A stretch of 64,000 bases of DNA from Hyphomonas adhaerens MHS-3 (GTDB lineage: Bacteria > Pseudomonadota > Alphaproteobacteria > Caulobacterales > Hyphomonadaceae), in NCBI RefSeq assembly GCF_000685235.1, contig NZ_ARYH01000001.1, positions 806,001 through 870,000 of the forward strand. The letters are read 5' to 3'. Positions within the stretch are counted from its first letter, which is position 1. Every line of letters starts with the position of its first letter. Under the pieces are notes generated by a model. That model was not told the DNA's origin and made no database searches. It worked only from the letters and a program-made list of their open reading frames with translations. The position numbers were made by a program, and so were the translations under genes. Positions 36,901 to 45,339 of the stretch are shown piece after piece.

Positions 36901-36930
36901 AACGGCGCGCCCCTGCCGGAACGCGCCGTT
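36901..36930. terminator. Bidirectional terminator between GST and hsp20 genes
   Basis: AACGGCGCG (36901-36909) and CGCGCCGTT (36922-36930) form a 9-bp perfect stem with A-rich and T-rich flanks. It lies between two convergent genes and can serve both. Confidence 0.7.
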
Positions 36931-36957
36931 TCAGTCTGTGGTCTGTGACGGGCCCGC

Positions 36958-37434
36958 TTAGGCGGCGTCAGCCTTTTTCTTGCCGATCAGTTTCGGTTCC
37001 TGCGATTCGGAAGCGCCGATCTCGATCTTGCGGGGCTTTTTCTCTTCCGGAAGTTCGCGGATAAGGTCGATCCGCAGCACGCCATGATCCAACTGAGCAC
37101 CGGTCACGAGAATGTGATCGGCCAGCTGGAAGCGCCGGATAAAGCTTCGCTGCGCAATGCCGCGATGCAGGTAGTCCTTGCCGCTGGCATCTTCGGTATC
37201 GGATTTTTTGCCTGCGACCGTCAGCAGGCCTTCCTTCGTCTCGATTTCCAGGTCGGCCTCAGTAAACCCGGCAACGGCGACCTCAATGGCGAAGGCGTTT
37301 TCGTCGACTCGCTCAATATTATAAGGCGGATAGCCCTGCGAGCCGTCCAGGCGCGCGGCCTGATCGATCATGTTGGCCATGCGGTCAAAGCCAACCATCG
37401 TGCGGTAAATGGGGGTCAGATCTATATTCGACAT
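36958..37434 (-). CDS. Hsp20/IbpA-type small heat-shock protein
   Basis: 158 residues from the ATG at 37434, after GAGGA. Alpha-crystallin domain: PPYNIERVDENAFAIEVAVAGFTEADLEIETKEGLLTVAGKK, with the C-terminal KPRKIEI giving the conserved I-x-I-like oligomerisation motif. It holds unfolding proteins for refolding by DnaK/ClpB. The 5' leader carries a ROSE-like hairpin that pairs the ribosome site, predicting translation only at raised temperature. Confidence 0.92.
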   Translation of the reverse strand: MSNIDLTPIYRTMVGFDRMANMIDQAARLDGSQGYPPYNIERVDENAFAIEVAVAGFTEADLEIETKEGLLTVAGKKSDTEDASGKDYLHRGIAQRSFIRRFQLADHILVTGAQLDHGVLRIDLIRELPEEKKPRKIEIGASESQEPKLIGKKKADAA

Positions 37435-37439
37435 GTGTT

Positions 37440-37487
37440 CAGTCCTCTGTCTCAAAGCAACTGGGAGCACCCTGATCGGGAGGCTCC
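37440..37487 (-). promoter_or_regulatory. ROSE-like RNA thermometer in the hsp20 leader
   Basis: In the mRNA, CAGUUGCUUU (from 37463 down to 37454) can pair with AGAGGACUG (37448 to 37440) around a GAGAC loop, leaving one bulged G. The pairing U-U-G-C-U against A-G-G-A is the hallmark of ROSE elements upstream of alphaproteobacterial hsp20 genes. A second stem (GGAGC/GCTCC with inner CCC/GGG, 37464-37487) lies just upstream, as expected for the multi-hairpin layout. The Shine-Dalgarno AGGA lies 8 nt before the start codon. Confidence 0.7.
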
Positions 37488-37634
37488 GTCTTGGGTTCGA
37501 ACTTCGCAAACACCCGGCCCGAACGATGGCACCGGCACGAAATCCGGCCACAGCCCGCATTGCGGCACCGTGACACGATACATGTGGGAGCCTACAAGAA
37601 TCGTTCAAGAGGTCCCATCGACGGAGAAACACTG

Positions 37635-38543
37635 ATGAAAACCGCCGTATCTGCTTCCCTCATTACCCTGGCCCTGCTCGCAGGCTGCTCGCCCGCCCCG
37701 GCAGACAGCCCGGAAGCTGTCGCCGAAATCGATACCGAAATGGCCGCCCCAGAGGCGCCCGCCACCGAAACCGCCCTGGAGGCCGCCATCGCCAGCGATG
37801 TGCGCTCGCCCGAGGAAAAGGCCCGCGACGTGTGGCGTCATCCGAAGGAAACGCTGGAATTCCTCGGCGTTGAACCGGACGATACGGTCGTTGAAATCTG
37901 GCCGGGTGGCGGTTGGTACACCAACATCCTCGCCCCGTGGCTTGCGTCCGGCGGCGGCCAGCTGGTCGAAGTCCTGTTCGATCCGACCGGCATCGAGGAT
38001 GCCGAACGCGTCGCCCGGATCGAGACCAACAACGAGACCTTCAAGTCGAACTATACCGACCCGAAATTCGGCACGATCAGCTATTCCGGTTTTTCAGCCA
38101 ATAGCGGCCCGCTGACAGACCCCGATACGGCAGACGTCGTGCTCACCTTCCGCAACATCCACAACTGGATGAACGGTGGCTACGAACAGAAATTCTTCAA
38201 CGACGCCTACGCGGCATTGAAGCCCGGCGGCGTCCTTGGCGTCGTGGAACACCGCCTGCCCTCGACGGCAATTCAAGACCCGAAGGCACCCAGCGGGTAT
38301 GTCCATGAGGACTACGTGAAAACGCTGGCCGCCAATGCTGGATTCGAATTTGCCGGATCGTCCGAGATCAACGCCAACCCGGCCGACACCGCCGACCACC
38401 CCTACGGCGTCTGGACCCTGCCGCCGGTCAGCAACCAGCCGGAAGAAGGCGAGGAAGCGCCGGAAGGCTGGGATCCGGAAGCCTACAAGGCCATCGGCGA
38501 AAGCGACCGCATGACGCTGAAATTCATCAAGCCGGCGGAATAG
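37635..38543 (+). CDS. Lipoprotein with class I methyltransferase fold (COG4798-like)
   Basis: 302 residues from the ATG at 37635, after GGAG. Signal sequence with lipobox LLAGC (Cys ~18), then an acidic linker and a Rossmann methyltransferase fold. Motif I reads VVEIWPGGGWYTNILAPWL, followed by ADVVLTFRNIHNWMNGG and LKPGGVLGVVEHR. The predicted location outside the cytoplasm is odd for an S-adenosylmethionine-dependent enzyme. The methyl acceptor is unknown and the protein may not methylate at all. A strong terminator follows. Confidence 0.82.
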   Translation: MKTAVSASLITLALLAGCSPAPADSPEAVAEIDTEMAAPEAPATETALEAAIASDVRSPEEKARDVWRHPKETLEFLGVEPDDTVVEIWPGGGWYTNILAPWLASGGGQLVEVLFDPTGIEDAERVARIETNNETFKSNYTDPKFGTISYSGFSANSGPLTDPDTADVVLTFRNIHNWMNGGYEQKFFNDAYAALKPGGVLGVVEHRLPSTAIQDPKAPSGYVHEDYVKTLAANAGFEFAGSSEINANPADTADHPYGVWTLPPVSNQPEEGEEAPEGWDPEAYKAIGESDRMTLKFIKPAE

Positions 38544-38563
38544 TCCGTCTTCAGAAAACCCCT

Positions 38564-38597
38564 GCCCCGCCGGCCAGCCCGGCGGGGCCTTTCTTTT
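38564..38597 (+). terminator. Intrinsic terminator after the lipoprotein methyltransferase gene
   Basis: GCCCCGCCGG (38564-38573) and CCGGCGGGGC (38579-38588) form a 10-bp perfect stem with a 5-nt loop, followed by CTTTCTTTTTG. Confidence 0.85.
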
Positions 38598-38607
38598 TGA
38601 GCCTGCA

Positions 38608-39222
38608 ATGACACTCAAGACCCTGTTCCCCACCCCGGTGAAGGAAGTCGCCCTGGGCACCGAAGCCATGCGCACCGAACTGGAAGCAGTCTGCTGGCTG
38701 CTGGAAGACGAGGATACCGCCGGCAATGACTGGTGCGACGAGCAGGGCTATGACGGCTACACGTCCTATGCCTCGCTCGACGACCTGCCGGAACGGTTCC
38801 CGGAATTCGCGGCCCTCAAGGAATTGCTGGATAGCCAGGCCGCCGAATTCGCGCGCGACCTGCACTGGGACATGGCCGGCTTCCATCTCGAACTCGATGC
38901 GCTCTGGGTGAACATTCTCGGTGAAGGCGGCAGTCATTCCGGCCATATCCATCCGGGCAGCGTGATTTCCGGCACCTATTATGTGACCGTGCCGGACGGC
39001 GCCGGAACACTGAAGATGGAAGACCCGCGCCTCACCTTCATGATGGGCGCCCCTCAGCCTGAAGACGACGCCCCGGAGTTGGCCCGCCGCTTCGTCTATC
39101 TCGAACCGAAGGAAGGCCATGCCCTGCTCTGGGAATCCTGGCTGCGCCATGAAGTCATGCCGAACCGGTCCGAAGACCCGCGTGTGTCGATCAGCTTCAA
39201 CTATGCCCTGATCCGCGACTAG
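38608..39222 (+). CDS. Putative 2-oxoglutarate/Fe(II) oxygenase (TIGR02466-like)
   Basis: 204 residues. The segment SGHIHPGSVISGTYYVTVPDGAGTLKMEDPR, with His-x-His and a later HEVMPNRSEDPRVSISFNY, matches the TIGR02466 group of putative 2OG-Fe(II) oxygenases: jelly-roll fold, iron His, distal His and substrate-binding Arg. Substrate unknown. The ABM gene follows 12 bp after the stop. Confidence 0.75.
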   Translation: MTLKTLFPTPVKEVALGTEAMRTELEAVCWLLEDEDTAGNDWCDEQGYDGYTSYASLDDLPERFPEFAALKELLDSQAAEFARDLHWDMAGFHLELDALWVNILGEGGSHSGHIHPGSVISGTYYVTVPDGAGTLKMEDPRLTFMMGAPQPEDDAPELARRFVYLEPKEGHALLWESWLRHEVMPNRSEDPRVSISFNYALIRD

Positions 39223-39234
39223 GAGGTTCCTGCG

Positions 39235-39537
39235 ATGATCATCGTCACCGGCAGCGTCCGCACCCAACCCGAAAAAGAGGCAGAACTCATTGCCCTGTGC
39301 CGGGACCATTGCGCCCGCTCCCGTGCGGAGGATGGCTGCATCGCCCACAATGTTCACGCCGATTGTGACGATCCGGCCCTCTTGGTCTTCGTCGAATACT
39401 GGCGCGACATGAACGCGCTGAAGGCGCATTTCGCCCTGAAAGAGAGCCGGGAATTCGTCAAGGCGGCCCGCCGGCTGTCTGCCGGAGGCACGCGCATGCG
39501 GATATTCCAGGCGGAAGAAGTAAAGGCAGACGCCTAA
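39235..39537 (+). CDS. Putative quinol monooxygenase, ABM domain
   Basis: 100 residues, starting MIIVTGSVRTQPEKEAEL. CRDHCARSRAEDGCIAHNVHAD and EYWRDMNALKAHFALKESREF are the YgiN/ABM family pattern. Good ribosome site (AGGAGG) 7 bases before the ATG. It sits in a two-gene unit with the putative oxygenase upstream. Paralogue of 8627-8923. Confidence 0.82.
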   Translation: MIIVTGSVRTQPEKEAELIALCRDHCARSRAEDGCIAHNVHADCDDPALLVFVEYWRDMNALKAHFALKESREFVKAARRLSAGGTRMRIFQAEEVKADA

Positions 39538-39574
39538 GACATTAGTCGTCTGCGGCAACGCCGCCCTTGACGTT

Positions 39575-39592
39575 ATGGCCTCAAAAGGCCAT
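39575..39592 (+). promoter_or_regulatory. Leader hairpin upstream of ppa
   Basis: ATGGCCT and AGGCCAT form a 7-bp perfect stem with a CAAA loop, 43 bases before the ppa start. No T tract follows. It does not match the fluoride riboswitch consensus. Role unknown. Confidence 0.35.
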
Positions 39593-39634
39593 CGCCACGC
39601 GAACTCTCACTTCCTCCCTAAGCGAGCGCAGACA

Positions 39635-40156
39635 ATGGACCTTTCAAAGATCAGCGCGGGCCAGAACCCGCCGGATGACCTTAATGTTTTGATCGAAGTG
39701 CCCCTCGGCGGCGACCCGATCAAATACGAGATCGACAAGGATTCCGGCGCCATGTTCGTCGACCGCTATCTCTACACCGAGATGCGCTACCCGTGTAATT
39801 ACGGCTTCGTGCCTCACACGATGAGCCTCGACGGCGACCCGATCGACGTCATGGTTGTCGGCAACCGGCCGCTGGTGCCGGGTTCCGTCGTGCGGGCGCG
39901 CCCGGTCGGCGTTCTGATGATGACGGACGACAAGGGCCCCGACGAGAAAATCCTCGCTGTGCCGCACCCGAAGCTGACGGCGTACTACGACAAGATCGCG
40001 ACCTATCACGACCTGCCGCAGACGCTTTGTGACAAGATCGCTCACTTCTTCACGCACTACAAAGACCTCGAAAAGGGCAAATGGACCCGGATCGAAGGCT
40101 GGTACGGCATCGAGAAGGCCCGCGAACTGATCTCGGCCGCTGTCGAACGCGGCTGA
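39635..40156 (+). CDS. ppa: Inorganic pyrophosphatase
   Basis: 173 residues from the ATG at 39635 (MDLSKISAGQNPPDDLNVLIEVPLGGDPIKYE). The active-site signature DGDPIDVMV (metal-binding aspartates) and KWTRIEGWYG are intact. It is a type I soluble enzyme that hydrolyses pyrophosphate to drive biosynthesis. A LysE-type exporter gene follows 21 bp downstream. Confidence 0.95.
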   Translation: MDLSKISAGQNPPDDLNVLIEVPLGGDPIKYEIDKDSGAMFVDRYLYTEMRYPCNYGFVPHTMSLDGDPIDVMVVGNRPLVPGSVVRARPVGVLMMTDDKGPDEKILAVPHPKLTAYYDKIATYHDLPQTLCDKIAHFFTHYKDLEKGKWTRIEGWYGIEKARELISAAVERG

Positions 40157-40177
40157 TCAAGCCTGACGGGGGCCTGA

Positions 40178-40807
40178 ATGGACCTTTCGGTCTGGATTGC
40201 CCTGGTTGCCCTGTTTGTTGCGGGCGGCCTGACCCCCGGCCCGGCTGTGATGCTGGTGATGAGCACGTCGCTGCGCTATCGCGCGCCGACAGCGCTCATC
40301 CCTGCCCTCGGCGTCGCTGCCGCTAATCTGATCTGGATTTCGCTGGCCGCCGGCGGCATCGCGGCGTTTGCTGCACAATTTCCCCTGCTGCTCAACGGAC
40401 TGAAGGTTGCCGGGATCTGCTTCATCGCCTGGCTTGCCTGGTCATTGGCCACGGCAGATCCGTCGAGCCCCCATGCCAGTGCAAAGGACGCCCCGCCGCG
40501 GGGCAAACTGTTCGCCCGCGGGGTCGGCCTGCAGGTGCTGAACCCCAATGCGCTGGTGTTTTTCGGCCTGTTGCTGCCGTCCTATTTCGACATGACCCAC
40601 CCGGTCGTGCCGCAGGCCCTGATCATGATGGCGACGATCACCGTCTGCGAAATGACCGGCCTGACGCTGTATGCCTGGCTGGCCGACGGCATGAACCATC
40701 ATTTCGAATCGCCCGCCTTCACCCGCTGGTTCAATCGCGGCGCGGCGCTGGCCATGCTGGCGTCAGCCATTTTTGCTTCAGTTTCGACGTTTACGCCGCA
40801 CACTTAG
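40178..40807 (+). CDS. LysE/RhtB-family exporter
   Basis: 209 residues with six hydrophobic segments. LFVAGGLTPGPAVMLVMSTSL holds the TPGP signature and LQVLNPNALVFFGLLLPSYFD is the second conserved motif. Inner-membrane export of amino acids or related metabolites is likely; substrate unknown. The gene end overlaps the convergent carbonic anhydrase gene by 4 bp. Confidence 0.87.
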   Translation: MDLSVWIALVALFVAGGLTPGPAVMLVMSTSLRYRAPTALIPALGVAAANLIWISLAAGGIAAFAAQFPLLLNGLKVAGICFIAWLAWSLATADPSSPHASAKDAPPRGKLFARGVGLQVLNPNALVFFGLLLPSYFDMTHPVVPQALIMMATITVCEMTGLTLYAWLADGMNHHFESPAFTRWFNRGAALAMLASAIFASVSTFTPHT

Positions 40808-41427
40808 CGGTCGACGACCTCGAACCGGCCGGTTTTGGCGTTCCGCCAGTGCAATTCGCCATGCTTGATGGCAAACCATGCGCCGTGAAGCGCCAGGTCG
40901 CCCGCACTGACAGCCTTTTCCACGAAGGGAAAGCTCAGCAGGTTCTTGAGCGAGGTTTCGATACCTTCCAGTTCCAGCGAGAATTGCGGATTGATGGAGC
41001 CGGATTCGAGGACCCGCTCGCGGGCTTCATCGAGAAGAGAGACCCAGGGGGTCACAAATTCCCCGATCAGCGGATTGTCGTCGCCGGCCAGAGAGGCCTG
41101 AACACCGCCGCAGCCGCCATGGCCCATCACCACGATGTGGCGTACTTTCAGCACATTCACCGCATATTCCAGCGCCGAACTGACCCCGTGCAGTTTTCCG
41201 TCGGGCATGTAGGGCGGCACGAGATTGGCCACGTTGCGCACCACAAACAGCTGGCCAGGGGCCGCCGCGAAGATGTCGGACGGCTCGGCGCGGCTGTCGG
41301 CGCAGGCAATCAGCATGATGGCCGGGCTCTGGCCTTCGCCGAGTTCACGATAAAGTGCGGCCTGTTTTGAATACACACCCCCGCGGAAGCGCCGGTAGCC
41401 TTCAATCAGTTCCTCAATCGTCTTCAT
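40804..41427 (-). CDS. Beta-class carbonic anhydrase
   Basis: 207 residues. Zinc ligands are visible in IACADSRAEPS (Cys, with the Asp-Arg dyad) and MGHGGCGGVQ (His and Cys). It interconverts CO2 and bicarbonate for biosynthetic carboxylases and pH control. The promoter region is shared with the divergent tetR-type gene (148-bp gap). Confidence 0.92.
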   Translation of the reverse strand: MKTIEELIEGYRRFRGGVYSKQAALYRELGEGQSPAIMLIACADSRAEPSDIFAAAPGQLFVVRNVANLVPPYMPDGKLHGVSSALEYAVNVLKVRHIVVMGHGGCGGVQASLAGDDNPLIGEFVTPWVSLLDEARERVLESGSINPQFSLELEGIETSLKNLLSFPFVEKAVSAGDLALHGAWFAIKHGELHWRNAKTGRFEVVDR

Positions 41428-41575
41428 GGTCCCAATCCTGTTCTTTGGCCTGTTCCTGCCGGCGCCTCTCTATTGCATACTGCAGAAGTCGCCAATGTGA
41501 ATCGGACATTGTTTACCCGTTTGACCTAGGCTCTCGAAAGAGGCCCCCAAAGTTCCGGCCAGGGAGACCAATCGA

Positions 41576-42175
41576 ATGCCGACAGATGCCAGCGTGAAGA
41601 AGACGTCCCGCAAAGGCCCGTCGCGTAGCGAAGAGTCCCGTTCTGCCATTCTGGAGGCGACGCGGGCCGAGCTCGCTGAAAGCGGCTGGCGCACCTTCAG
41701 CGTGGATGCCGTGGCCAAGCGGGCGAGCGCCTCAAAACAGACGATTTACCGCTGGTGGCCGTCCATCGGGGCGATGTGCGTGGATGCAGCGCTGGCGCTG
41801 GTGCCGGACAGCCCGGACGGCGGGCGCGACCCGCAGGAGCGGATTGCCACCCTGATTGTGCCGCTGGAGGCCGCTGCCCGCACCGGAAACGGCCATGCGG
41901 TGCTGCGCGGGGCGCTGATGGCCGCCGCTGACGACCAGCATGCCGGAGAGGCCTGGCGCGCCTGGATGAGCCGAGACATCCGCCAGCCCATGCGCATGGT
42001 CCTGGCCGAATTGGCGGCAAAGCGCGTCATCCGGCGCGATTTCGACCTCGATGAAGTCATCGAACAGCTGCTCGGGCCGCTCTGGCACCGGATCTGTGTG
42101 ATCCGCGGGCCAGTCAAAGAAGGCTACAGCGTACAGCAGGCCAGGTACGCTCTGCGCGTCTATTCAACCATCTGA
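41576..42175 (+). CDS. TetR-family transcriptional regulator
   Basis: 199 residues. The N-terminal helix-turn-helix SRSAILEATRAELAESGWRTFSVDAVAKRASASKQTIYRWW is typical. The C-terminal ligand domain ends near LWHRICVIRGPVKEGY. It may repress itself and the divergent carbonic anhydrase gene, or the acyltransferase downstream. Ligand unknown. Confidence 0.88.
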   Translation: MPTDASVKKTSRKGPSRSEESRSAILEATRAELAESGWRTFSVDAVAKRASASKQTIYRWWPSIGAMCVDAALALVPDSPDGGRDPQERIATLIVPLEAAARTGNGHAVLRGALMAAADDQHAGEAWRAWMSRDIRQPMRMVLAELAAKRVIRRDFDLDEVIEQLLGPLWHRICVIRGPVKEGYSVQQARYALRVYSTI

Positions 42176-42273
42176 CACGCCGGAAGCGGCACCGGACGCC
42201 CGGGCCGGAACAGGCTTAATCCCTTCCTGCACGAATCTTGCAGCGGATTTTCCCAAATAGGGAGGAGCCCCGC

Positions 42274-43326
42274 ATGCACGCCGGTCGCATTGCCTGGATC
42301 GATCACTCAAAAGGCCTTGGAATCATCCTCGTGGTGATGTCGGTAGCCGCGCTCAGTTACGGCACGCCGGATGGCGCCCTGAACTGGATGCAGGGCCTGG
42401 CCGCATGGACCGCCCCGTTCGTCGTTCCCGCCTTCTTCCTGATTGCCGGCCTGTTCCTGCATCGCGCCATCTTCGGCTCGGCCCCGGCCTATTTTGACCG
42501 CAAGGTGCTGCGCCTTGTCTATTTCTTCGCCCTTTGGCTGGCCATTGAGACAGTGGTCCTGAACGCGGGCGCCTTCACGCGTGGCCCGGCCGTGCTCGCG
42601 CGCGTTTACCTTTCCGGCTTGATCGCGCCGGACAGCCCGCTCTGGTTCCTCCAGCAGCTCGCTCTGTTCTACCTCGTCACGCGCGCCATCCGCCGGCTGA
42701 AGCCTGCCCGCGTCCTGGCCGCTGGCGCCCTGCTGCAAATGCTGGCCGCCGCCGGCCTGTTCCACACCGGGTGGTCCGTGGCCGATCATTTTGCCGCCAA
42801 TTATATCTACTTCTATGCCGGATATGCCGGGGCCTCTCTGGTCTTTTCCTTCACGCAGGGCGCCGCCATGCGCTGGCGCGACCTTGCCTGGGCCCTTGTC
42901 ATCTGGGCCGGGGTCCACACGGCCTTTGTCGCCATGGGCATCGCGGGCCTGCCGATCGTGTCGCTGATCCTTGGTTTTGCCGGATGCTTCGCCCTGGCCG
43001 GACTGGGCGTTGTGCTGTCGAAACTGCCGGCAGCCCACTTCATTGGAGACACCGGACGCCAGTCCATGGCCGTCTATCTCGGATTTTTCATTCCGCTCCA
43101 GGCACTGGTCACACTGGTCCAGGCAAGCGGTATCTTTGCGGATTCGGGCGCTGCCAGCCTCGCCGTCGCGGCTGCCGCCCTGATGATTGCGCTCGGCATG
43201 CACCGGCTTGCCATCGAGACACCGCTGCGCGCGCTCTACGTCCGTCCCCGGATTTTCAGGTTGAAGCCATCACAAGTGTCGCAGCGGGGCTGTCTTCTGC
43301 CGTCTCCGACCCAGCCGGACGTCTAG
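42274..43326 (+). CDS. Membrane acyltransferase (acyltransferase-3 family)
   Basis: 350 residues from the ATG at 42274, after GGAGGAG. About ten hydrophobic helices; RIAWIDHSKGLGIILVVMSV and VVPAFFLIAGLFLHRA match the OafA/fucose-4-O-acetylase group, with the conserved DxxKG-like and active-site His/Arg region at the N-terminus. It probably transfers acyl groups to a surface sugar or small hydroxyl compound. The end overlaps the convergent rcdA-like gene by 4 bp. Confidence 0.82.
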   Translation: MHAGRIAWIDHSKGLGIILVVMSVAALSYGTPDGALNWMQGLAAWTAPFVVPAFFLIAGLFLHRAIFGSAPAYFDRKVLRLVYFFALWLAIETVVLNAGAFTRGPAVLARVYLSGLIAPDSPLWFLQQLALFYLVTRAIRRLKPARVLAAGALLQMLAAAGLFHTGWSVADHFAANYIYFYAGYAGASLVFSFTQGAAMRWRDLAWALVIWAGVHTAFVAMGIAGLPIVSLILGFAGCFALAGLGVVLSKLPAAHFIGDTGRQSMAVYLGFFIPLQALVTLVQASGIFADSGAASLAVAAAALMIALGMHRLAIETPLRALYVRPRIFRLKPSQVSQRGCLLPSPTQPDV

Positions 43327-43871
43327 CGCCCGCGGTTCCACACCATGAGCGGGTCGAACGCGCCCGTTTCGGCCGCTTTCTGAAGCTGTGCAATCTGATC
43401 CGACACCGGATTTGCCCCGGAGGCCTTCGCCTGCGCGCCATACAACGCTTCATCCAGGCGGCAGATCTGCTCGAACAGGCCCTCTGACCGGTCCACCAGT
43501 TCCAGGAAACGTGCGGGCAGGCCCCTGCCCTCCTGCGCGCTCACGTCGAGCGGCGGATCCTCTCTCCGTATGCGGTATTTCTTGGCGGCCGCATCGTCGC
43601 GCTTCATTTCGCCGTCGCGTACCGCTTTCTGCATGACCAGCCAGCTCGCCGCCTGCATCAGGCGCGTCGTCAGCTCCATGCTCCAGGCGGCATAGGTCAG
43701 CCCCGGTTCCCGCTCCAGCGTCTTGGCGTGTTCGCGGCCCGGCCCGTCCAGATAGGTGGCGGTTTCCTCCACCAGCGCCATGCCACGCGTGAAGACGGTA
43801 TCGAACAGCTTGCCGCCGGTGAACCCGTCCGACATGCTCATGCCTTCGCCTTGCGACTGTTCCGCTGCCAT
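43323..43871 (-). CDS. rcdA: RcdA-like regulator of CtrA degradation (DUF1465)
   Basis: 182 residues. The block LVEETATYLDGPGREHAKTL..LTYAAWSMELTTRLMQAASWLVMQKAVRDGEM is the DUF1465/RcdA signature (three-helix bundle). In Caulobacter, RcdA is an adaptor with CpdR and PopA that delivers CtrA and other substrates to ClpXP at the pole. A DUF1192 gene lies 62 bp upstream on the same strand. Assignment by family resemblance is good; the function in this organism is inferred. Confidence 0.8.
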   Translation of the reverse strand: MAAEQSQGEGMSMSDGFTGGKLFDTVFTRGMALVEETATYLDGPGREHAKTLEREPGLTYAAWSMELTTRLMQAASWLVMQKAVRDGEMKRDDAAAKKYRIRREDPPLDVSAQEGRGLPARFLELVDRSEGLFEQICRLDEALYGAQAKASGANPVSDQIAQLQKAAETGAFDPLMVWNRGR

Positions 43872-43933
43872 AAATCTGTTCCTGACATTCTGGACGCCAA
43901 CGCATGTTTTACCATGTCGATGTTTCTGTCCGC

Positions 43934-44119
43934 TTAATCCCCGCCGCCGAACAGCGCGTCGGCTGCTGACTTCTGGGCCCGTTTCTTCTCGATTTCCCGT
44001 TCACAGGCGGCAATACCGTCTTTCAACGCGGCAATCCGCATTTCCAGCTCTTCCACCGACATCTGCTCCAGCGTCTGCGGTGTGTTAACGAGGATCGGCT
44101 CTTCATCTGAAATCGCCAT
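43934..44119 (-). CDS. DUF1192-family small protein
   Basis: 61 residues from the ATG at 44119. A second ATG directly before it, at 44122, is only 2 bases from the AGGAGG site, so 44119 is preferred. LEQMSVEELEMRIAALKDGIAACEREIEKKRAQKSAADALFG is a single amphipathic or coiled-coil helix pair typical of DUF1192, often found beside DUF1465 (rcdA) genes. Function unknown. Confidence 0.78.
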   Translation of the reverse strand: MAISDEEPILVNTPQTLEQMSVEELEMRIAALKDGIAACEREIEKKRAQKSAADALFGGGD

Positions 44120-44202
44120 CATCGCCTCCTGATCCGTCTCTTGGGGTTCATCAAAGCAGAAACAGGCCTTACATGCGACTCCTCAACACGGGAGTCATGC
44201 AC

Positions 44203-45177
44203 ATGGGCGAGACGATGAAAGCCGTCGAAATCGAGACAGACGGGCCGCTATACCTGGCGGACCTGCCAAAGCCGGAACCGGGCGTGAACGAGGTTCTGGT
44301 CAAGACGGCCTTTTCCGGCCTCAACCGGGCGGATCTCGTCCAGCGCGCGGGCGCCTATCCCCCGCCGCCCGGCGCTTCGACCATTCTGGGTCTCGAAGTG
44401 TCCGGCACGGTCGAAGCGGTTGGAAGCGATGTCTCGCGCTGGAAAGCGGGCGACAAGGTCTGCGGCCTGCTGGCGGGCGGTGGGTATGCCGAATATGTCG
44501 CCGTCGATGCGGGCTCCCTCTTCCCGGTGCCGGACAGTATGGGCCTGGATCAGGCCGGCTGCCTGCCCGAAGCCATGATGACCGTCTGGGCCAATGTGTT
44601 TGACCGGGTCGGCCTGAAAGCCGGTGAAAACTTCCTCTGCCATGGCGGCACGTCCGGCATTGGCGTCATGGCCATCCAGATGGCGAAAGCTGCGGGCGCC
44701 GCGAAAATCTTCGCCACCGCCGGCACGGACGAGAAATGCCAACTGGCAAGCAGTATCGGCGCCACCCGCGCCATCAACTACAAGACCGAGGATTTCGTCG
44801 AGATCGTCAAAGACGAAGGCGGATCCGACGTCACGCTCGACATGGTCGGCGGCGACTACATCCAGAAGAATATCTCCGCGGCCAATCCGGACGGGCGGAT
44901 CATCAACATCGCCTACCAGAACGGCTTCCAGGCGAACGTCAATTTCGCCCCGGTCCTGATGAAACGCCTGACATTGGCCGCCACCACGCTGCGCGCCCGG
45001 CCCCTGCCGGAGAAACAGCGTATCCGCGATGCCGTGGAAGCCGATTTCTGGCCTCACATTGCCAGCGGTGCGATCATTCCGGTGCTGCAGAAAGTCTTCC
45101 CCGCGGCAGAGGCCGAACAGGCCCACCAGCTGATGGCCTCCGGCACGCATTCCGGCAAAATTCTGCTGTCCTGGTAA
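44203..45177 (+). CDS. NAD(P)H-quinone oxidoreductase (PIG3-type zinc-independent ADH family)
   Basis: 324 residues from the ATG at 44203, with GGAG 8 bases upstream; the ATG at 44215 is also possible. N-terminal GroES-like domain (VNEVLVKTAFSGLNRADLVQRAGAYPPPPGASTILGLEVSG) and Rossmann domain with LCHGGTSGIGVMAIQMAK. The zinc cysteines are absent, as expected for quinone reductases. Divergent from DUF1192/rcdA, a layout seen in related alphaproteobacteria. Confidence 0.88.
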   Translation: MGETMKAVEIETDGPLYLADLPKPEPGVNEVLVKTAFSGLNRADLVQRAGAYPPPPGASTILGLEVSGTVEAVGSDVSRWKAGDKVCGLLAGGGYAEYVAVDAGSLFPVPDSMGLDQAGCLPEAMMTVWANVFDRVGLKAGENFLCHGGTSGIGVMAIQMAKAAGAAKIFATAGTDEKCQLASSIGATRAINYKTEDFVEIVKDEGGSDVTLDMVGGDYIQKNISAANPDGRIINIAYQNGFQANVNFAPVLMKRLTLAATTLRARPLPEKQRIRDAVEADFWPHIASGAIIPVLQKVFPAAEAEQAHQLMASGTHSGKILLSW

Positions 45178-45275
45178 AAAAGGCCCAATTAACAGGCCCC
45201 TGTGGCTGACGCCTTTCCAATACAAGGCAGCTGTATTATAGGAACAGGCAAGGTTCAGCACGCGCCTGACCCCAA

Positions 45276-45300
45276 CCGCCCGGCACGACGTGCCGGGCGG
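45276..45300 (+). promoter_or_regulatory. 12-bp perfect hairpin upstream of trcR
   Basis: CCGCCCGGCACG and CGTGCCGGGCGG are perfect inverted repeats separated by a single base, about 40 bases before the trcR start. There is no T tract, so it is not a normal terminator for the quinone reductase gene. It could be an attenuating leader structure or a protein-binding dyad for trcR. Confidence 0.6.
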
Positions 45301-45339
45301 CTGCATTTCAGGCGGCGTAAAAATGACAGGGAGAGCCTC

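Noticed and set aside
39538..39634. Fluoride riboswitch in the ppa leader
   Set aside because: There is only a simple 7-bp hairpin; none of the conserved fluoride-riboswitch bases were found.
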